DNA from: Streptomyces minutiscleroticus
GTDB lineage: Bacteria; Actinomycetota; Actinomycetes; Streptomycetales; Streptomycetaceae
NCBI RefSeq assembly: GCF_014650875.1
Contig: NZ_BMVU01000014.1
Span: forward strand, 1 to 64,000
Direction of reading: 5' to 3'
DNA length: 64,000 nucleotides
Shown here: positions 49,685 to 59,749 of the stretch, one piece after another
Layout of the letters: the number at the start of each line of letters is the position of its first letter
Position numbering within the stretch: position 1 is the first letter of the stretch
The notes under the pieces: model-generated
What the model was told of the DNA's origin: nothing
Seen by the model: only the letters and a program-made list of their open reading frames with translations
Databases searched by the model: none
Program-made: the position numbers and the translations under genes

Positions 49685-52600
49685 GTGAGGCGAAGCAAGA
49701 ACGGTCCCGAGCCGTCGGCACGGGGCAACTTCACCCCGCCGGCGCGCGGAGCGGCGACCGCACACGTGCCCGGCTCGGAGTCGACTGCCACTCCCGTGCC
49801 GAGCGGCGGCCGGCTCTCCCCGCGCAACTGGCGGGTGCGGACCAGACTGAACGCGATCCTGCTCATACCCGTGCTGGTCGGCCTGGTCATGGGCGGCTTC
49901 CAGGTGAAGGGCTCCATCGACACCTGGCAGGAGGCCGAGGACGCGGAGAAGACCGCGCTCCTGGTCCAGGCCGCGCTGACGTACGGCGACCGGCTCATCG
50001 ACGAGCGCGACGTCTCCGCCGCCCCGCTGCTGCAGGGCAAGGGCGAGAGCGACGACGCCGTCGTGGCGGCCCGCAAGGCCACCGACGACGCCGCCGACGC
50101 CTTCGACCGGGCCGCGGAGAACATGCCCGCCAAGGCGGGTCTGGAGCGCCGGCTGTCCCTCTTCCGCAAGGTCGAGCCCGACCTCGTCACGCTGCGCAAG
50201 ACGGCGTACACCTCCAAGCTGACCGGGGTGCAGACCGAGGAGGGCTACGTCGCCATCCAGCACCCGCTGATGGAGTTCGCCAACGAACTCGGCCTCGGCA
50301 CCGGCAACATCACCAGCTACGGCCGGACCGTCTACGCCCTGTCGCTGGCCAAGGCGGCGCTGTCGCTGGAGCGGTCCATCGGCACGCACCTGCTGGTCAA
50401 GCCCGGCCCCAGCGACAAGAGCCTGTCCCAGCAGCGCGTGGCGCTCACCTCGTACGCGTACCTGGAGAACATCGCCATCGAGGAGTACCTCGGCGGCGGC
50501 ACCGCGGCCGACGAGGCGAAGCTGAGGGCCGCGCAGAAGAAGCTGGAGTCCGACGGCCGGGCGCGGGCGAAGAAGGCCGCCGAGGAGGCGCAGGCCGCGG
50601 GCCGGAACTACGTCCCGCCGCCGTCCGACCCCGCCGGCATGGTCGCGGGCATCGCGAGCCTGCAGACCACCGAGCCCACCGAGCGCGTCGCACTGGGCGA
50701 GCAGGGCATCACCGCCGAGAACTGGTGGGCCGTCAACACCGCCAAGTTCGACGCGTACCGCCAGATCGAGTCCGACCTCGCCGACAAGGCCGTGGGCGAG
50801 GCCGCCGGCATCGCCGACGACGCCCGCACGGACGCCCTGGTCACCGGTGCCGCCGTGGTGGTCGCGCTGCTGGCCGCGTTCGTCCTGGCCGGTATGATGG
50901 CGCGTCAGATGAGTCGTTCCATGCGTCAGCTGCGCACCGCCGCCTTCGGCGTCGCCGAGCAGCGCCTGCCGATGCTGGTGGACCAGCTCTCGCGCACCGA
51001 CCCCGGCCGGGTCGACACCCGCGTCACGCCCATCCCGATCTCGTCCACGGACGAGATCGGCGAGGTGGCCCGCGCCTTCGACCAGGTCCACCGCGAGGCC
51101 GTCCGGCTCGCCGCCGAGCAGGCCCTGCTGCGGGGCAACATCAACGCGATCTTCACCAACCTCTCGCGCCGCAACCAGTCGCTGATCGAGGGCCAGCTGA
51201 CCCTGATCACCGACCTCGAGAACAACGAGGCCGACCCGGACCAGCTGGAGAACCTCTTCCGACTGGACCACCTCGCGACCCGTATGCGCCGCAACGGCGA
51301 GAACCTCCTGGTCCTCGCGGGCGAGGAGCCCGGCCGCCGCTGGGACCAGCCGGTCCCCCTGGTCGACGTGCTGCGCGCCGCCTCCTCCGAGGTGGAGCAG
51401 TACGAGCGCATCGAGCTCTCCGGCGTCCCCGAGGCCGAGATCCACGGCCGCGCCGTGACCGACCTCGTGCACCTGCTGGCCGAGCTGCTGGAGAACGCCA
51501 CCACGTTCTCCTCCCCGCAGACCAAGGTCCGCGTCACCGCGACCCGGCTGCCCGACGGCCGCGTCATGGTCGAGATCCACGACAAGGGCATCGGCCTCAC
51601 CGCCGAGGACTTCGCGGACATCAACCACAAGCTCGCCAACCCGCCGACCGTGGACGCCGCGATCTCCCAGCGCATGGGCCTGTTCGTGGTCGGCCGGCTC
51701 TCCGACCGGCACGGCATCCGCGTCCAGCTGCGCCCCTCCGGCGAGCAGGCCGGCACCACCTCGCTGGTCATGCTCCCCGACGCCATCACCCACGGCGGCG
51801 GCGGCGACCAGGAGCCGCAGCAGAGCGAGTTCACCGTCTCGCAGCTCATCCCGGAGCAGCCGGCCTTCCCCGGCGAGGACTTCCAGGGCCCGCCGCCGCT
51901 GCGCACGGCCGCGGAGCTGGGCTTCGACGACAGCCGCTACCCGGAGGTCCCCGACGACATCCGCGAGCTGGACCCCGTGGGCCGCTCCCTGATGCGCGAG
52001 GAGCGCCGCGCGGCCCTGGAGGCCCAGGCGCAGGGCGCCCGCCCGGGGGACGGGCAGGACCCGGCCGGGCAGCCGTTCGGCAACGAGTTCGAGGGCGGCC
52101 CCGTCCAGGGCGCCGGCGCGCCGGCGTACGAGGGGCAGCAGACCGCGTACGACGCCGGGCAGGGCGCCTACGACACCGCGTCGCAGCCCGCCTACGACAA
52201 CGGTCAGGCCGCCTACGCCGACCCGGCCGCGTACGACCGGCAGACGGCGTACACCGACCGGCCGCAGGCCGGGCAGCAGCAGGCGGGACAGCGGCCGGCG
52301 TACGACGATCCGTACTTCCCCGCGTCCGGCGGTTTCCCCGGGACCCCGTATGCGGAGCCGGTCCAGGAGGCCGCGCCGGCCGCCCCCGGCCTGCCGCAGG
52401 AGAGCTTCCCGGCGTTCACGGAACGACGTCACCAGGACGACTGGCCGCAGCAGGACGAGTACCACCCCGGCTACGGCTCCGAGTACGCTCCGGAACCGGA
52501 ATCTACGCAGGCCGCTGACGCGAGTGAGCAGGAACGCGTAGGCTTCGACCGTCCGGGACCGGCCCCCTCCGCCGTCCACGAGCTGACCGACGCCGGGCTG

Positions 52601-52978
52601 CCGCGCCGCGGTCCCACCGCGAACGGCAACGGCGGGCAGCGGGTGGGCGAGAGTGCGCCGGCCTCCCCGGACACCAGCGGCGACGACGACTGGCGCTCCG
52701 CCAACGACCAGCGGTGGCAGCGCGCGGAACAGCTGCGGAAGCCCAAGGCGGGCGGGGTGACCGCCTCCGGCCTCCCGCGGCGGGTGCCCAAGGCCAACCT
52801 GGTCGAGGGCACCGCCGAGAAGACCCCACAGGGCGGCCCACAGGTCTCCCGCGCCCCCGAGGACATCCGGGGCAGGCTGAGCAACCTGCGCCGGGGCGTC
52901 CAGCGGGGACGCAGTGCAGGAAGTGACACGAACGGCCAGGGCTTCGGTCCTGACAGCACCTACGACCAGGAGCGTTAG
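49685..52978 (+). CDS. cvnA: Conservon sensor CvnA (second conservon)
   Basis: The 1097-aa sensor has the same plan as the first CvnA: TM1 at ~52-75, an extracellular helical sensor that differs from the first copy (~76-383), TM2 at ~384-406, a HAMP-like linker, and HATPase_c with LLAELLENATTF near 595, EIHDKGIGLTAEDF and GLFVVGRLSDRHGI. The ~400-residue tail is Tyr/Gln/Pro-rich with repeated AYD and YDN blocks and ends with SGLPRRVPKANLV and APEDIRGRLSNLRRGVQRG. GTG 49685 has GAGAGG 11 nt upstream; the codons before it do not align with the first copy. Confidence 0.92.
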   Translation: MRRSKNGPEPSARGNFTPPARGAATAHVPGSESTATPVPSGGRLSPRNWRVRTRLNAILLIPVLVGLVMGGFQVKGSIDTWQEAEDAEKTALLVQAALTYGDRLIDERDVSAAPLLQGKGESDDAVVAARKATDDAADAFDRAAENMPAKAGLERRLSLFRKVEPDLVTLRKTAYTSKLTGVQTEEGYVAIQHPLMEFANELGLGTGNITSYGRTVYALSLAKAALSLERSIGTHLLVKPGPSDKSLSQQRVALTSYAYLENIAIEEYLGGGTAADEAKLRAAQKKLESDGRARAKKAAEEAQAAGRNYVPPPSDPAGMVAGIASLQTTEPTERVALGEQGITAENWWAVNTAKFDAYRQIESDLADKAVGEAAGIADDARTDALVTGAAVVVALLAAFVLAGMMARQMSRSMRQLRTAAFGVAEQRLPMLVDQLSRTDPGRVDTRVTPIPISSTDEIGEVARAFDQVHREAVRLAAEQALLRGNINAIFTNLSRRNQSLIEGQLTLITDLENNEADPDQLENLFRLDHLATRMRRNGENLLVLAGEEPGRRWDQPVPLVDVLRAASSEVEQYERIELSGVPEAEIHGRAVTDLVHLLAELLENATTFSSPQTKVRVTATRLPDGRVMVEIHDKGIGLTAEDFADINHKLANPPTVDAAISQRMGLFVVGRLSDRHGIRVQLRPSGEQAGTTSLVMLPDAITHGGGGDQEPQQSEFTVSQLIPEQPAFPGEDFQGPPPLRTAAELGFDDSRYPEVPDDIRELDPVGRSLMREERRAALEAQAQGARPGDGQDPAGQPFGNEFEGGPVQGAGAPAYEGQQTAYDAGQGAYDTASQPAYDNGQAAYADPAAYDRQTAYTDRPQAGQQQAGQRPAYDDPYFPASGGFPGTPYAEPVQEAAPAAPGLPQESFPAFTERRHQDDWPQQDEYHPGYGSEYAPEPESTQAADASEQERVGFDRPGPAPSAVHELTDAGLPRRGPTANGNGGQRVGESAPASPDTSGDDDWRSANDQRWQRAEQLRKPKAGGVTASGLPRRVPKANLVEGTAEKTPQGGPQVSRAPEDIRGRLSNLRRGVQRGRSAGSDTNGQGFGPDSTYDQER

Positions 52979-52979
52979 T

Positions 52980-53402
52980 GTGAGCCCGATGAGCCAGGCG
53001 GCACAGAACCTGAACTGGTTGATCACCAACTTCGTGGACAACACCCCCGGGGTGTCCCACACGGTGGTGGTCTCCGCCGATGGACTCCTTCTGGCGATGT
53101 CCGAAGGCTTTCCCCGTGACCGCGCCGACCAGCTCGCGGCGGTCGCGTCCGGACTGACCTCGCTGACGGCGGGCGCCTCCCGCATCTTCGAGGGCGGCAG
53201 CGTGAACCAGACGGTTGTGGAGATGGAGCGGGGATTCCTCTTCATCATGTCCATCTCCGACGGTTCCTCCCTCGCGGTCCTCGCACATCCCGAGGCGGAC
53301 ATCGGTCTCATCGGGTACGAGATGGCGCTTCTGGTGGACCGTGCCGGTACGGTTCTGACCCCCGACCTCCGTGCGGAGCTCCAGGGCAGCCTTCTCAACT
53401 GA
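52980..53402 (+). CDS. cvnB: Conservon roadblock/LC7 protein CvnB (second conservon)
   Basis: The 140-aa roadblock/LC7 protein is almost identical in protein sequence to the first CvnB, with IFEGGSVNQTVVEMERGFLFIMSI as the main changed region. At DNA level the two cvnB genes differ at many third codon positions, unlike the cvnD pair. GTG 52980 follows the cvnA stop by 1 nt with GGAG 7 nt upstream; ATG 52989 is an alternative. Confidence 0.93.
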   Translation: MSPMSQAAQNLNWLITNFVDNTPGVSHTVVVSADGLLLAMSEGFPRDRADQLAAVASGLTSLTAGASRIFEGGSVNQTVVEMERGFLFIMSISDGSSLAVLAHPEADIGLIGYEMALLVDRAGTVLTPDLRAELQGSLLN

Positions 53403-53496
53403 CAGACAGACGGTGCGTCTTGGCGTCCCGGGGCCGTAAGGTTTCGGGACGCGGCTCCACAGCGTTGGGCGCCAGGCACAGTCGGAGGAGGAGAAA

Positions 53497-54069
53497 GTGG
53501 CAACACCCCCAGGCGGTTCGTCGTCGGGCAACTGGTCCTACGGACCTGGCCAGGGTGACGGGAACCGGTACGACTTTCCCTCCGCGCCGAGCCAGCCGCA
53601 GCAGCCGTACGCGCCCCAGGTCCCCCAGGGACCCGGGCCGTCGCCGTACGACCAGCCGTCGGCACCGCGCATCCAGCCCGTGCAGCCGCAGCGTCGCACC
53701 CCGGAACCGGCGCCCGCGGGGGCGTCGAGCAACCCCCTGGTGCGCCCGTACGCCATGACGGGCGGCCGCACCAGGCCGCGGTACCAGCTCGCCATCGAGG
53801 CACTGGTGCACACCACCGCACAGCCGCACCAGATGCAGGGCCAGCTGCCCGAGCATCAGCGGATCTGCAACCTCTGCCGGGAGATCAAGTCGGTGGCCGA
53901 GATCTCGGCCCTGCTCGCCATCCCTCTCGGCGTGGCCAGGATTCTCGTCGCCGACTTGGCGGAGGCGGGCCTGGTAGCCATCCATCAGCCCGGCGGCGAC
54001 GAGAGCGCCGGCGGCCAGCCAGACGTGACACTGCTCGAAAGGGTGCTCAGTGGACTTCGCAAGCTCTAG
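53497..54069 (+). CDS. cvnC: Conservon DUF742 protein CvnC (second conservon)
   Basis: The 190-aa DUF742 protein has an extra Gly/Pro/Gln-rich N-terminal region (1-75, with repeated PQ and YGP units) that the 132-aa first copy lacks. The shared core begins LVRPYAMTGGRTRPRYQLAIEAL and ends LLERVLSGLRKL. GTG 53497 has GGAGGAGAAA directly before it. It overlaps cvnD by 20 nt. Confidence 0.93.
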   Translation: MATPPGGSSSGNWSYGPGQGDGNRYDFPSAPSQPQQPYAPQVPQGPGPSPYDQPSAPRIQPVQPQRRTPEPAPAGASSNPLVRPYAMTGGRTRPRYQLAIEALVHTTAQPHQMQGQLPEHQRICNLCREIKSVAEISALLAIPLGVARILVADLAEAGLVAIHQPGGDESAGGQPDVTLLERVLSGLRKL

Positions 54070-54631
54070 CGGCGGTCCTTCCCGCTCCACCACCTCCGCG
54101 AAGATCGTGGTGGCGGGCGGCTTCGGCGTGGGCAAAACCACGTTCGTCGGCGCCGTGTCGGAGATCAACCCGCTGCGCACCGAGGCCGTCATGACATCCG
54201 CTTCGGCGGGCATCGACGACCTGACCCACACCGGGGACAAGACCACCACCACGGTGGCCATGGACTTCGGCCGCATCACGCTCGACCAGGACCTGATCCT
54301 GTACCTGTTCGGCACGCCCGGCCAGGACCGCTTCTGGTTCATGTGGGACGACCTGGTACGCGGCGCCATCGGCGCCATCGTCCTCGTGGACACCCGGCGA
54401 CTCGCCGACTGCTTCCCCGCGGTCGACTACTTCGAGAACAGCGGCCTGCCGTTCGTCATCGCCCTCAACGGCTTCGACGGCAACCAGCCCTACACGCCGG
54501 ACGAGGTCCGCGAGGCCCTGCAGATCGGCCCCGACACCCCGATCATCACCACCGACGCCCGCCACCGCGCGGACGCCAAGAGCGCCCTGATCACCCTGGT
54601 CGAGCACGCGCTCATGGCCCGGCTGCGCTAG
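54050..54631 (+). CDS. cvnD: Conservon GTPase CvnD (second conservon)
   Basis: The 193-aa GTPase has the same P-loop GGFGVGKTTFVG, G3 FGTPGQDRFWFMW and G4 NGFD as the first CvnD. The N-terminus is two residues longer (SSSGGPSRSTTSAK). Over two stretches of 155 and 149 nt its DNA is identical to the first cvnD, including synonymous sites. GTG 54050 lies in the cvnC 3' end. A very strong terminator follows. Confidence 0.93.
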   Translation: MDFASSSGGPSRSTTSAKIVVAGGFGVGKTTFVGAVSEINPLRTEAVMTSASAGIDDLTHTGDKTTTTVAMDFGRITLDQDLILYLFGTPGQDRFWFMWDDLVRGAIGAIVLVDTRRLADCFPAVDYFENSGLPFVIALNGFDGNQPYTPDEVREALQIGPDTPIITTDARHRADAKSALITLVEHALMARLR

Positions 54632-54642
54632 GCGCCCGCGGG

Positions 54643-54695
54643 ACGCGACGAGAGGGGCCCTTCCGGCGGGTGCGGAAGGGCCCCTCTCGTCGCGT
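54643..54695. terminator. Very strong bidirectional terminator after the second conservon
   Basis: A perfect 23-bp stem (54643-54665 with 54673-54695) closes a 7-nt loop GCGGGTG, 12 bp after the cvnD stop. It can also stop minus-strand transcription from accE. Confidence 0.85.
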
Positions 54696-54723
54696 GCGCC
54701 CCGGCCGGGCACCGGAGACATAC

Positions 54724-54758
54724 GGAAGGGCCCGCTCCTCGGGGGAGCGAGCCCTTCC
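54724..54758 (-). terminator. Terminator of the accB-accE operon
   Basis: GGAAGGGCCCGCTCC (54724-54738) and GGAGCGAGCCCTTCC (54744-54758) form a 15-bp stem with one mismatch and a 5-nt loop, 19 bp past the accE stop. Confidence 0.75.
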
Positions 54759-54776
54759 ACGCGTGTCGCGCGGGGC

Positions 54777-54971
54777 CTAGCGCCAGCTGTGCGGGGCGCG
54801 GAAGCCTGACTCGCGCTCCAGGCGGCGCCAGCCGGCCCGCGGGCGGCCGCGGTGGGCCGGGGCGGTCTCCGCGGGGCGGGCGGCGGCGCGGGCGAGGAGG
54901 ATCGCGGTGAGGGCCGCGAGCTCCTCGGGCTCGGCGTGGCCCTTCTCGACGCGCAGGAAGTTGTCGTTCAT
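54777..54971 (-). CDS. accE: Acyl-CoA carboxylase epsilon subunit
   Basis: The 64-aa protein has the epsilon-subunit pattern: NFLRVEKGHAEPEELAALTAILLARAA at the N-terminus, a short linker and the C-terminal W(R)RLERESGFRAPHSW. The short helical N-terminus activates the carboxyltransferase. It follows accB on the same strand with 57 bp between them. ATG 54971 has CGGAG 11 nt upstream. In Streptomyces AccE (recalled SCO5536) and AccB are required for malonyl-CoA supply. Confidence 0.92.
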   Translation of the reverse strand: MNDNFLRVEKGHAEPEELAALTAILLARAAARPAETAPAHRGRPRAGWRRLERESGFRAPHSWR

Positions 54972-55028
54972 GGGTGTCAGTCTCCGTGAGGAAGGGGTCC
55001 GCGGCATGTCGGCGCGGGGTCCGCGGGA

Positions 55029-56621
<1,593 letters not shown>

Positions 56622-56775
56622 GTAGCGACCTTACGAAGTCGACCAAGGAAACAGGGCCGTCGACTCCTCACAGTCTCCGACCCGTTTTCCTGGTGCCCTT
56701 GAACAGAACCACCCCCCTATTCACGCGATTCGACTGCTCAGGGGCCTCGTGGCTTGTAGGGGTCGCACAAACCGG

Positions 56776-59097
56776 TCAGCTGAGAGCCAGCTCACATTCC
56801 CGTGTGGCGCATGCCGTCCCCGGGGTGATGCGCAGCCTCAGCCGGTGCCCGGTGGCGAGGGGTTCGACGCCCTCGCCGGCGCCGAGCACCCGGCGCACGG
56901 GGTGCTCCCACACGAGGTCGAAGGGGGTGCCGGTGCGCGGCGGCTCGCCGACGCAGAGGGTAGCGGTCCGCCCCCGGCGGCGCACGAGCAGGCTACAGGG
57001 GGCCGTTGAGGTGAACGGTCCCGCCGTCCCGGCCCGCCAGAGGTTCGCGGCGAGAAGGCCCAGGCGGTCCACGCGGACGGCCTGACGGGCCGGGTCGTTG
57101 GCGAGGACGCACAGCCCGCCGCCGGTGGCGGCCCGGCGCGCGACGGCCCCTCGCGCGGCACCGGGCAGCACGACGTAGACGTACGCCGCGCCGTCCGGGT
57201 CGGTGCCGTGGTCGAGCCAGAGCGTCCGCCAGCGGCGGGTGCGGCGCTCGGCGGTGCCCCCGGCGTTGATGTCGGCCCAGGCCCCGGTGCGGTCCTCGCA
57301 CAGCGTCCGGGGCGCGGCCCCGCCCGGGAAGAGCCAGCCGCCGTGCCCTTCGAGGTGCGCCCAGCCGCGCCCGGTGGTGAAGGCCCGCGTCCCGCCCTCC
57401 CCGAGGTTGCGGTTGTCCACGACCGTCTCGACCGGCACGCCGTCCGAGGCCGTGATCCCGGCCCCCAGGCAGACCACGCAGTCGTCGAGGAAGAACCAGG
57501 ACTTGCGGGCCCGCAGGGTCGAGCCGAGCCCCTTGAGGTGCTGGCCGACGGCCGCGTACTCCCCGTCCGTCGTGCCGCCGACCCAGCGCGCGTCCGGCCG
57601 CGGCTCGCCCCACTCGCCGCCCGCCCGGTCGGCGAGCCGCTTCGTGGACACGGTCGTGCCGGGCATCCGGTAGGGGTCCACGGTCGGCCAGAACCAGTCC
57701 GTGTACTGGTCGGCGGGCTCCTGGGCGGCCCACCAGTAGAGCATCCCCGAGCCGGTGTGCCAGCCGCGCGGGTGCTCGCCGTTGCCGCACTCGTAGTGGG
57801 CGATCCGGTCGCTGGCCATGGCGAGGTGCGCGGTGAAGCCGGGCCGCCGGTGCACCGCCCGGTCCATGGCCGGGAACAGCCGGTGCCCCACCGGCTCCGG
57901 CGCGGCGGGCACCGGGGAGGCCGCCACGGCGTGCAGCCTGGCCAGGTCCGCGACGCCGAACTGCCGCGCCCGCAGGACCGGGGCGACGGTGTCCCGCTCG
58001 ATCCAGCCCTTCACCATGCCGTGCCAGCGGGCGCGCTCCGCGGGGCCCGCGCTCTCGGCGAGCAGTGCGATCGCCGCGATCAGCGCCTGCCCGTGGACGT
58101 GGTCGCCACGCATCACGTGCCGGTCGTCGTCCTTCTGGCACCCGCGGCTGACGGCCCGTCCGCTGACGCCGTCCATCACGAGGCCGTCGTGGACCAGCGG
58201 CGCGTACGCGCGCTCCACGCTGTCGAACACGGCCTGCCGGGCGGGGTCGGTCACCTCCCAGGGCGAGTCCGCCAGGAGCGCGAACAGCCGTCCGAGCCCG
58301 TCGAGCAGCACCTGCCCGTACGTCCCCGAGTAGGCGACGTGGGCGTGCTGCACGAACGAGCCGTCGGCGTACGGGCCGTCCCCCTCGGTGACGTACCGGA
58401 AGACCGGCGACAACGCGTCCCGGGCCAGCGCGATCTTCCCGGGCGCCCGGCCGAGGACGCCGCGCAGGGCGACCGAGCGGCACAGGTCGACGCGGTTGGC
58501 CCCGGTGGAGGTGCCGGAGTGGTTCCGCAGCGCCTCGTCCGGGACGAAGTGGTCGACGGCGGCGCAGGCTGCGGCGATCCGGTCGGCGGAGAGCTCGTCG
58601 TACAGCGCGGCGACGACGTCCGTCAGGAGCCGGGGGCTGCCGATCCGCCACTCCCACCAGTTGCCGTAGGGCGTGGTGCCGGGGCGGTAGACGGTGGCCG
58701 ACAGGTGGTCCAGGCCCCGGACGACGTCCGCGAGCAGGCCCGCGTCGCCGGTCGAGCCGGTGCCCGGCTGCACGTACGCCTGCGTCATGGTCCACAGCCG
58801 GTCGTAGCTCCGGGTGATGCCGGCCGGCGGGTCGAAGGGGTGGTCGGGCCAGAGGGAGCCGGGCGCGGGGGCCATGGCCGGGCGCAGGCCGCGGGCCAGC
58901 TCGCCGGTCTCGGCCAGGCGGGCGGCGCAGGGCTCGGCGGCCGGGTCGTACCCCGTGCCGAGTGCGATCTCCAGCCAGCGGGTGCGGAGCGCGTCGTACA
59001 CGTCGGCGCCGCCCCCGGCGGCACGGGCGAGGGGGACGCCGGCGGCGTGCGCCGCGAGGGCGGCGGCGAGCAGGAACGTACGGCGCGACGCGGTCAC
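56776..59097 (-). CDS. Secreted polysaccharide lyase family 8 (hyaluronate/xanthan-type lyase)
   Basis: The 773-aa enzyme begins with a Tat-type signal (TASRRTFLLAAALAAHAAGVPLARA). The helical alpha/alpha toroid (~30-390) includes NWWEWRIGSPRLL, NHSGTSTGANRVDLC, the catalytic VQHAHVAYSGTYGQVLLDGL (His and Tyr near 250-260), and RGDHVHGQ. The beta-sandwich half has NGEHPRGWHTGSGMLYWW. This is the PL8 plan, which eliminates glycosaminoglycans or xanthan at uronates. GTG 59097 follows GGAGG at 8 nt. It is the first of several secreted proteins on this strand. Confidence 0.88.
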   Translation of the reverse strand: MTASRRTFLLAAALAAHAAGVPLARAAGGGADVYDALRTRWLEIALGTGYDPAAEPCAARLAETGELARGLRPAMAPAPGSLWPDHPFDPPAGITRSYDRLWTMTQAYVQPGTGSTGDAGLLADVVRGLDHLSATVYRPGTTPYGNWWEWRIGSPRLLTDVVAALYDELSADRIAAACAAVDHFVPDEALRNHSGTSTGANRVDLCRSVALRGVLGRAPGKIALARDALSPVFRYVTEGDGPYADGSFVQHAHVAYSGTYGQVLLDGLGRLFALLADSPWEVTDPARQAVFDSVERAYAPLVHDGLVMDGVSGRAVSRGCQKDDDRHVMRGDHVHGQALIAAIALLAESAGPAERARWHGMVKGWIERDTVAPVLRARQFGVADLARLHAVAASPVPAAPEPVGHRLFPAMDRAVHRRPGFTAHLAMASDRIAHYECGNGEHPRGWHTGSGMLYWWAAQEPADQYTDWFWPTVDPYRMPGTTVSTKRLADRAGGEWGEPRPDARWVGGTTDGEYAAVGQHLKGLGSTLRARKSWFFLDDCVVCLGAGITASDGVPVETVVDNRNLGEGGTRAFTTGRGWAHLEGHGGWLFPGGAAPRTLCEDRTGAWADINAGGTAERRTRRWRTLWLDHGTDPDGAAYVYVVLPGAARGAVARRAATGGGLCVLANDPARQAVRVDRLGLLAANLWRAGTAGPFTSTAPCSLLVRRRGRTATLCVGEPPRTGTPFDLVWEHPVRRVLGAGEGVEPLATGHRLRLRITPGTACATRECELALS

Positions 59098-59233
59098 GGG
59101 CGGGTCCTCCGACGGCTCGGCGGGCGCGGGGGCCGGACCGGCACCGGCCGCTCCGCGCGGTCGTCCTGGTCCTACCCCGTCCTGTCCCGTCCCGCCCGGC
59201 GGACGGGCGGGACGGGGCGCGCGGCGGGCGGAC

Positions 59234-59749
59234 TCAGCAGCCGCCGCAGTTGTAGTACAGGACGTCCCAGTGGTTGCCCTCGTCGGCGTAGACGTTGCCG
59301 GAGGCGGACCGGTACTGCGGTGCGCCGTCGCCGCGCAGGCCGATGTACGTGAACGTGCTCTTGACGTAGTTCGTGACGCAGGTGTTCTTGCCGTAGTCGA
59401 GCTTGTAGCCGTTCCAGTGCGAGTACGTGCCGCTCGCGTGGCCGGTCTCGGTGCCGCCGGTGATGTTCAGGGCGCAGCCGGTGGCCCGCTTCAGGGTCTG
59501 GGCGCCCTGCGCGGTGGCCAGGTTGAGCTGGTCGAACGACGTGCAGGTGGGGGTGTTGCGGTCCGAGCAGCCGCCCGAGGAGGACCAGGTGACGCCGGCC
59601 TCGCGGAACATCGAGGTCGCGGTGGCGTGGCTGATCTTGGTGACGGCGACGGCCCCGGCGGAGGCGGCGGCCGCGGAGGCGCCGCCGGCCACGGCGGCGC
59701 CGGGGGCGAGAACCAGGGCCAGGGCGGTCAGGGCGGAACGGAGCTTCAT
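59234..59749 (-). CDS. Small secreted protein with LAS/M15-like metallopeptidase motifs
   Basis: The 171-aa exported protein has a signal peptide (KLRSALTALALVLAPGAAVAGGASA). The mature part holds YSHWNGYKLDY, in which His111 and Asp118 stand exactly seven apart with Gly at +3, the spacing of the SxHxxGxxxD zinc motif, and DEGNHWDVLYY with Glu157-x-x-His160. These two motifs define LAS-type peptidases (M15 and relatives) that cut peptidoglycan or peptides. Six cysteines suggest disulfides. ATG 59749 follows GGAAGGA. It ends 136 bp upstream of the PL8 start, on the same strand. Confidence 0.65.
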   Translation of the reverse strand: MKLRSALTALALVLAPGAAVAGGASAAAASAGAVAVTKISHATATSMFREAGVTWSSSGGCSDRNTPTCTSFDQLNLATAQGAQTLKRATGCALNITGGTETGHASGTYSHWNGYKLDYGKNTCVTNYVKSTFTYIGLRGDGAPQYRSASGNVYADEGNHWDVLYYNCGGC

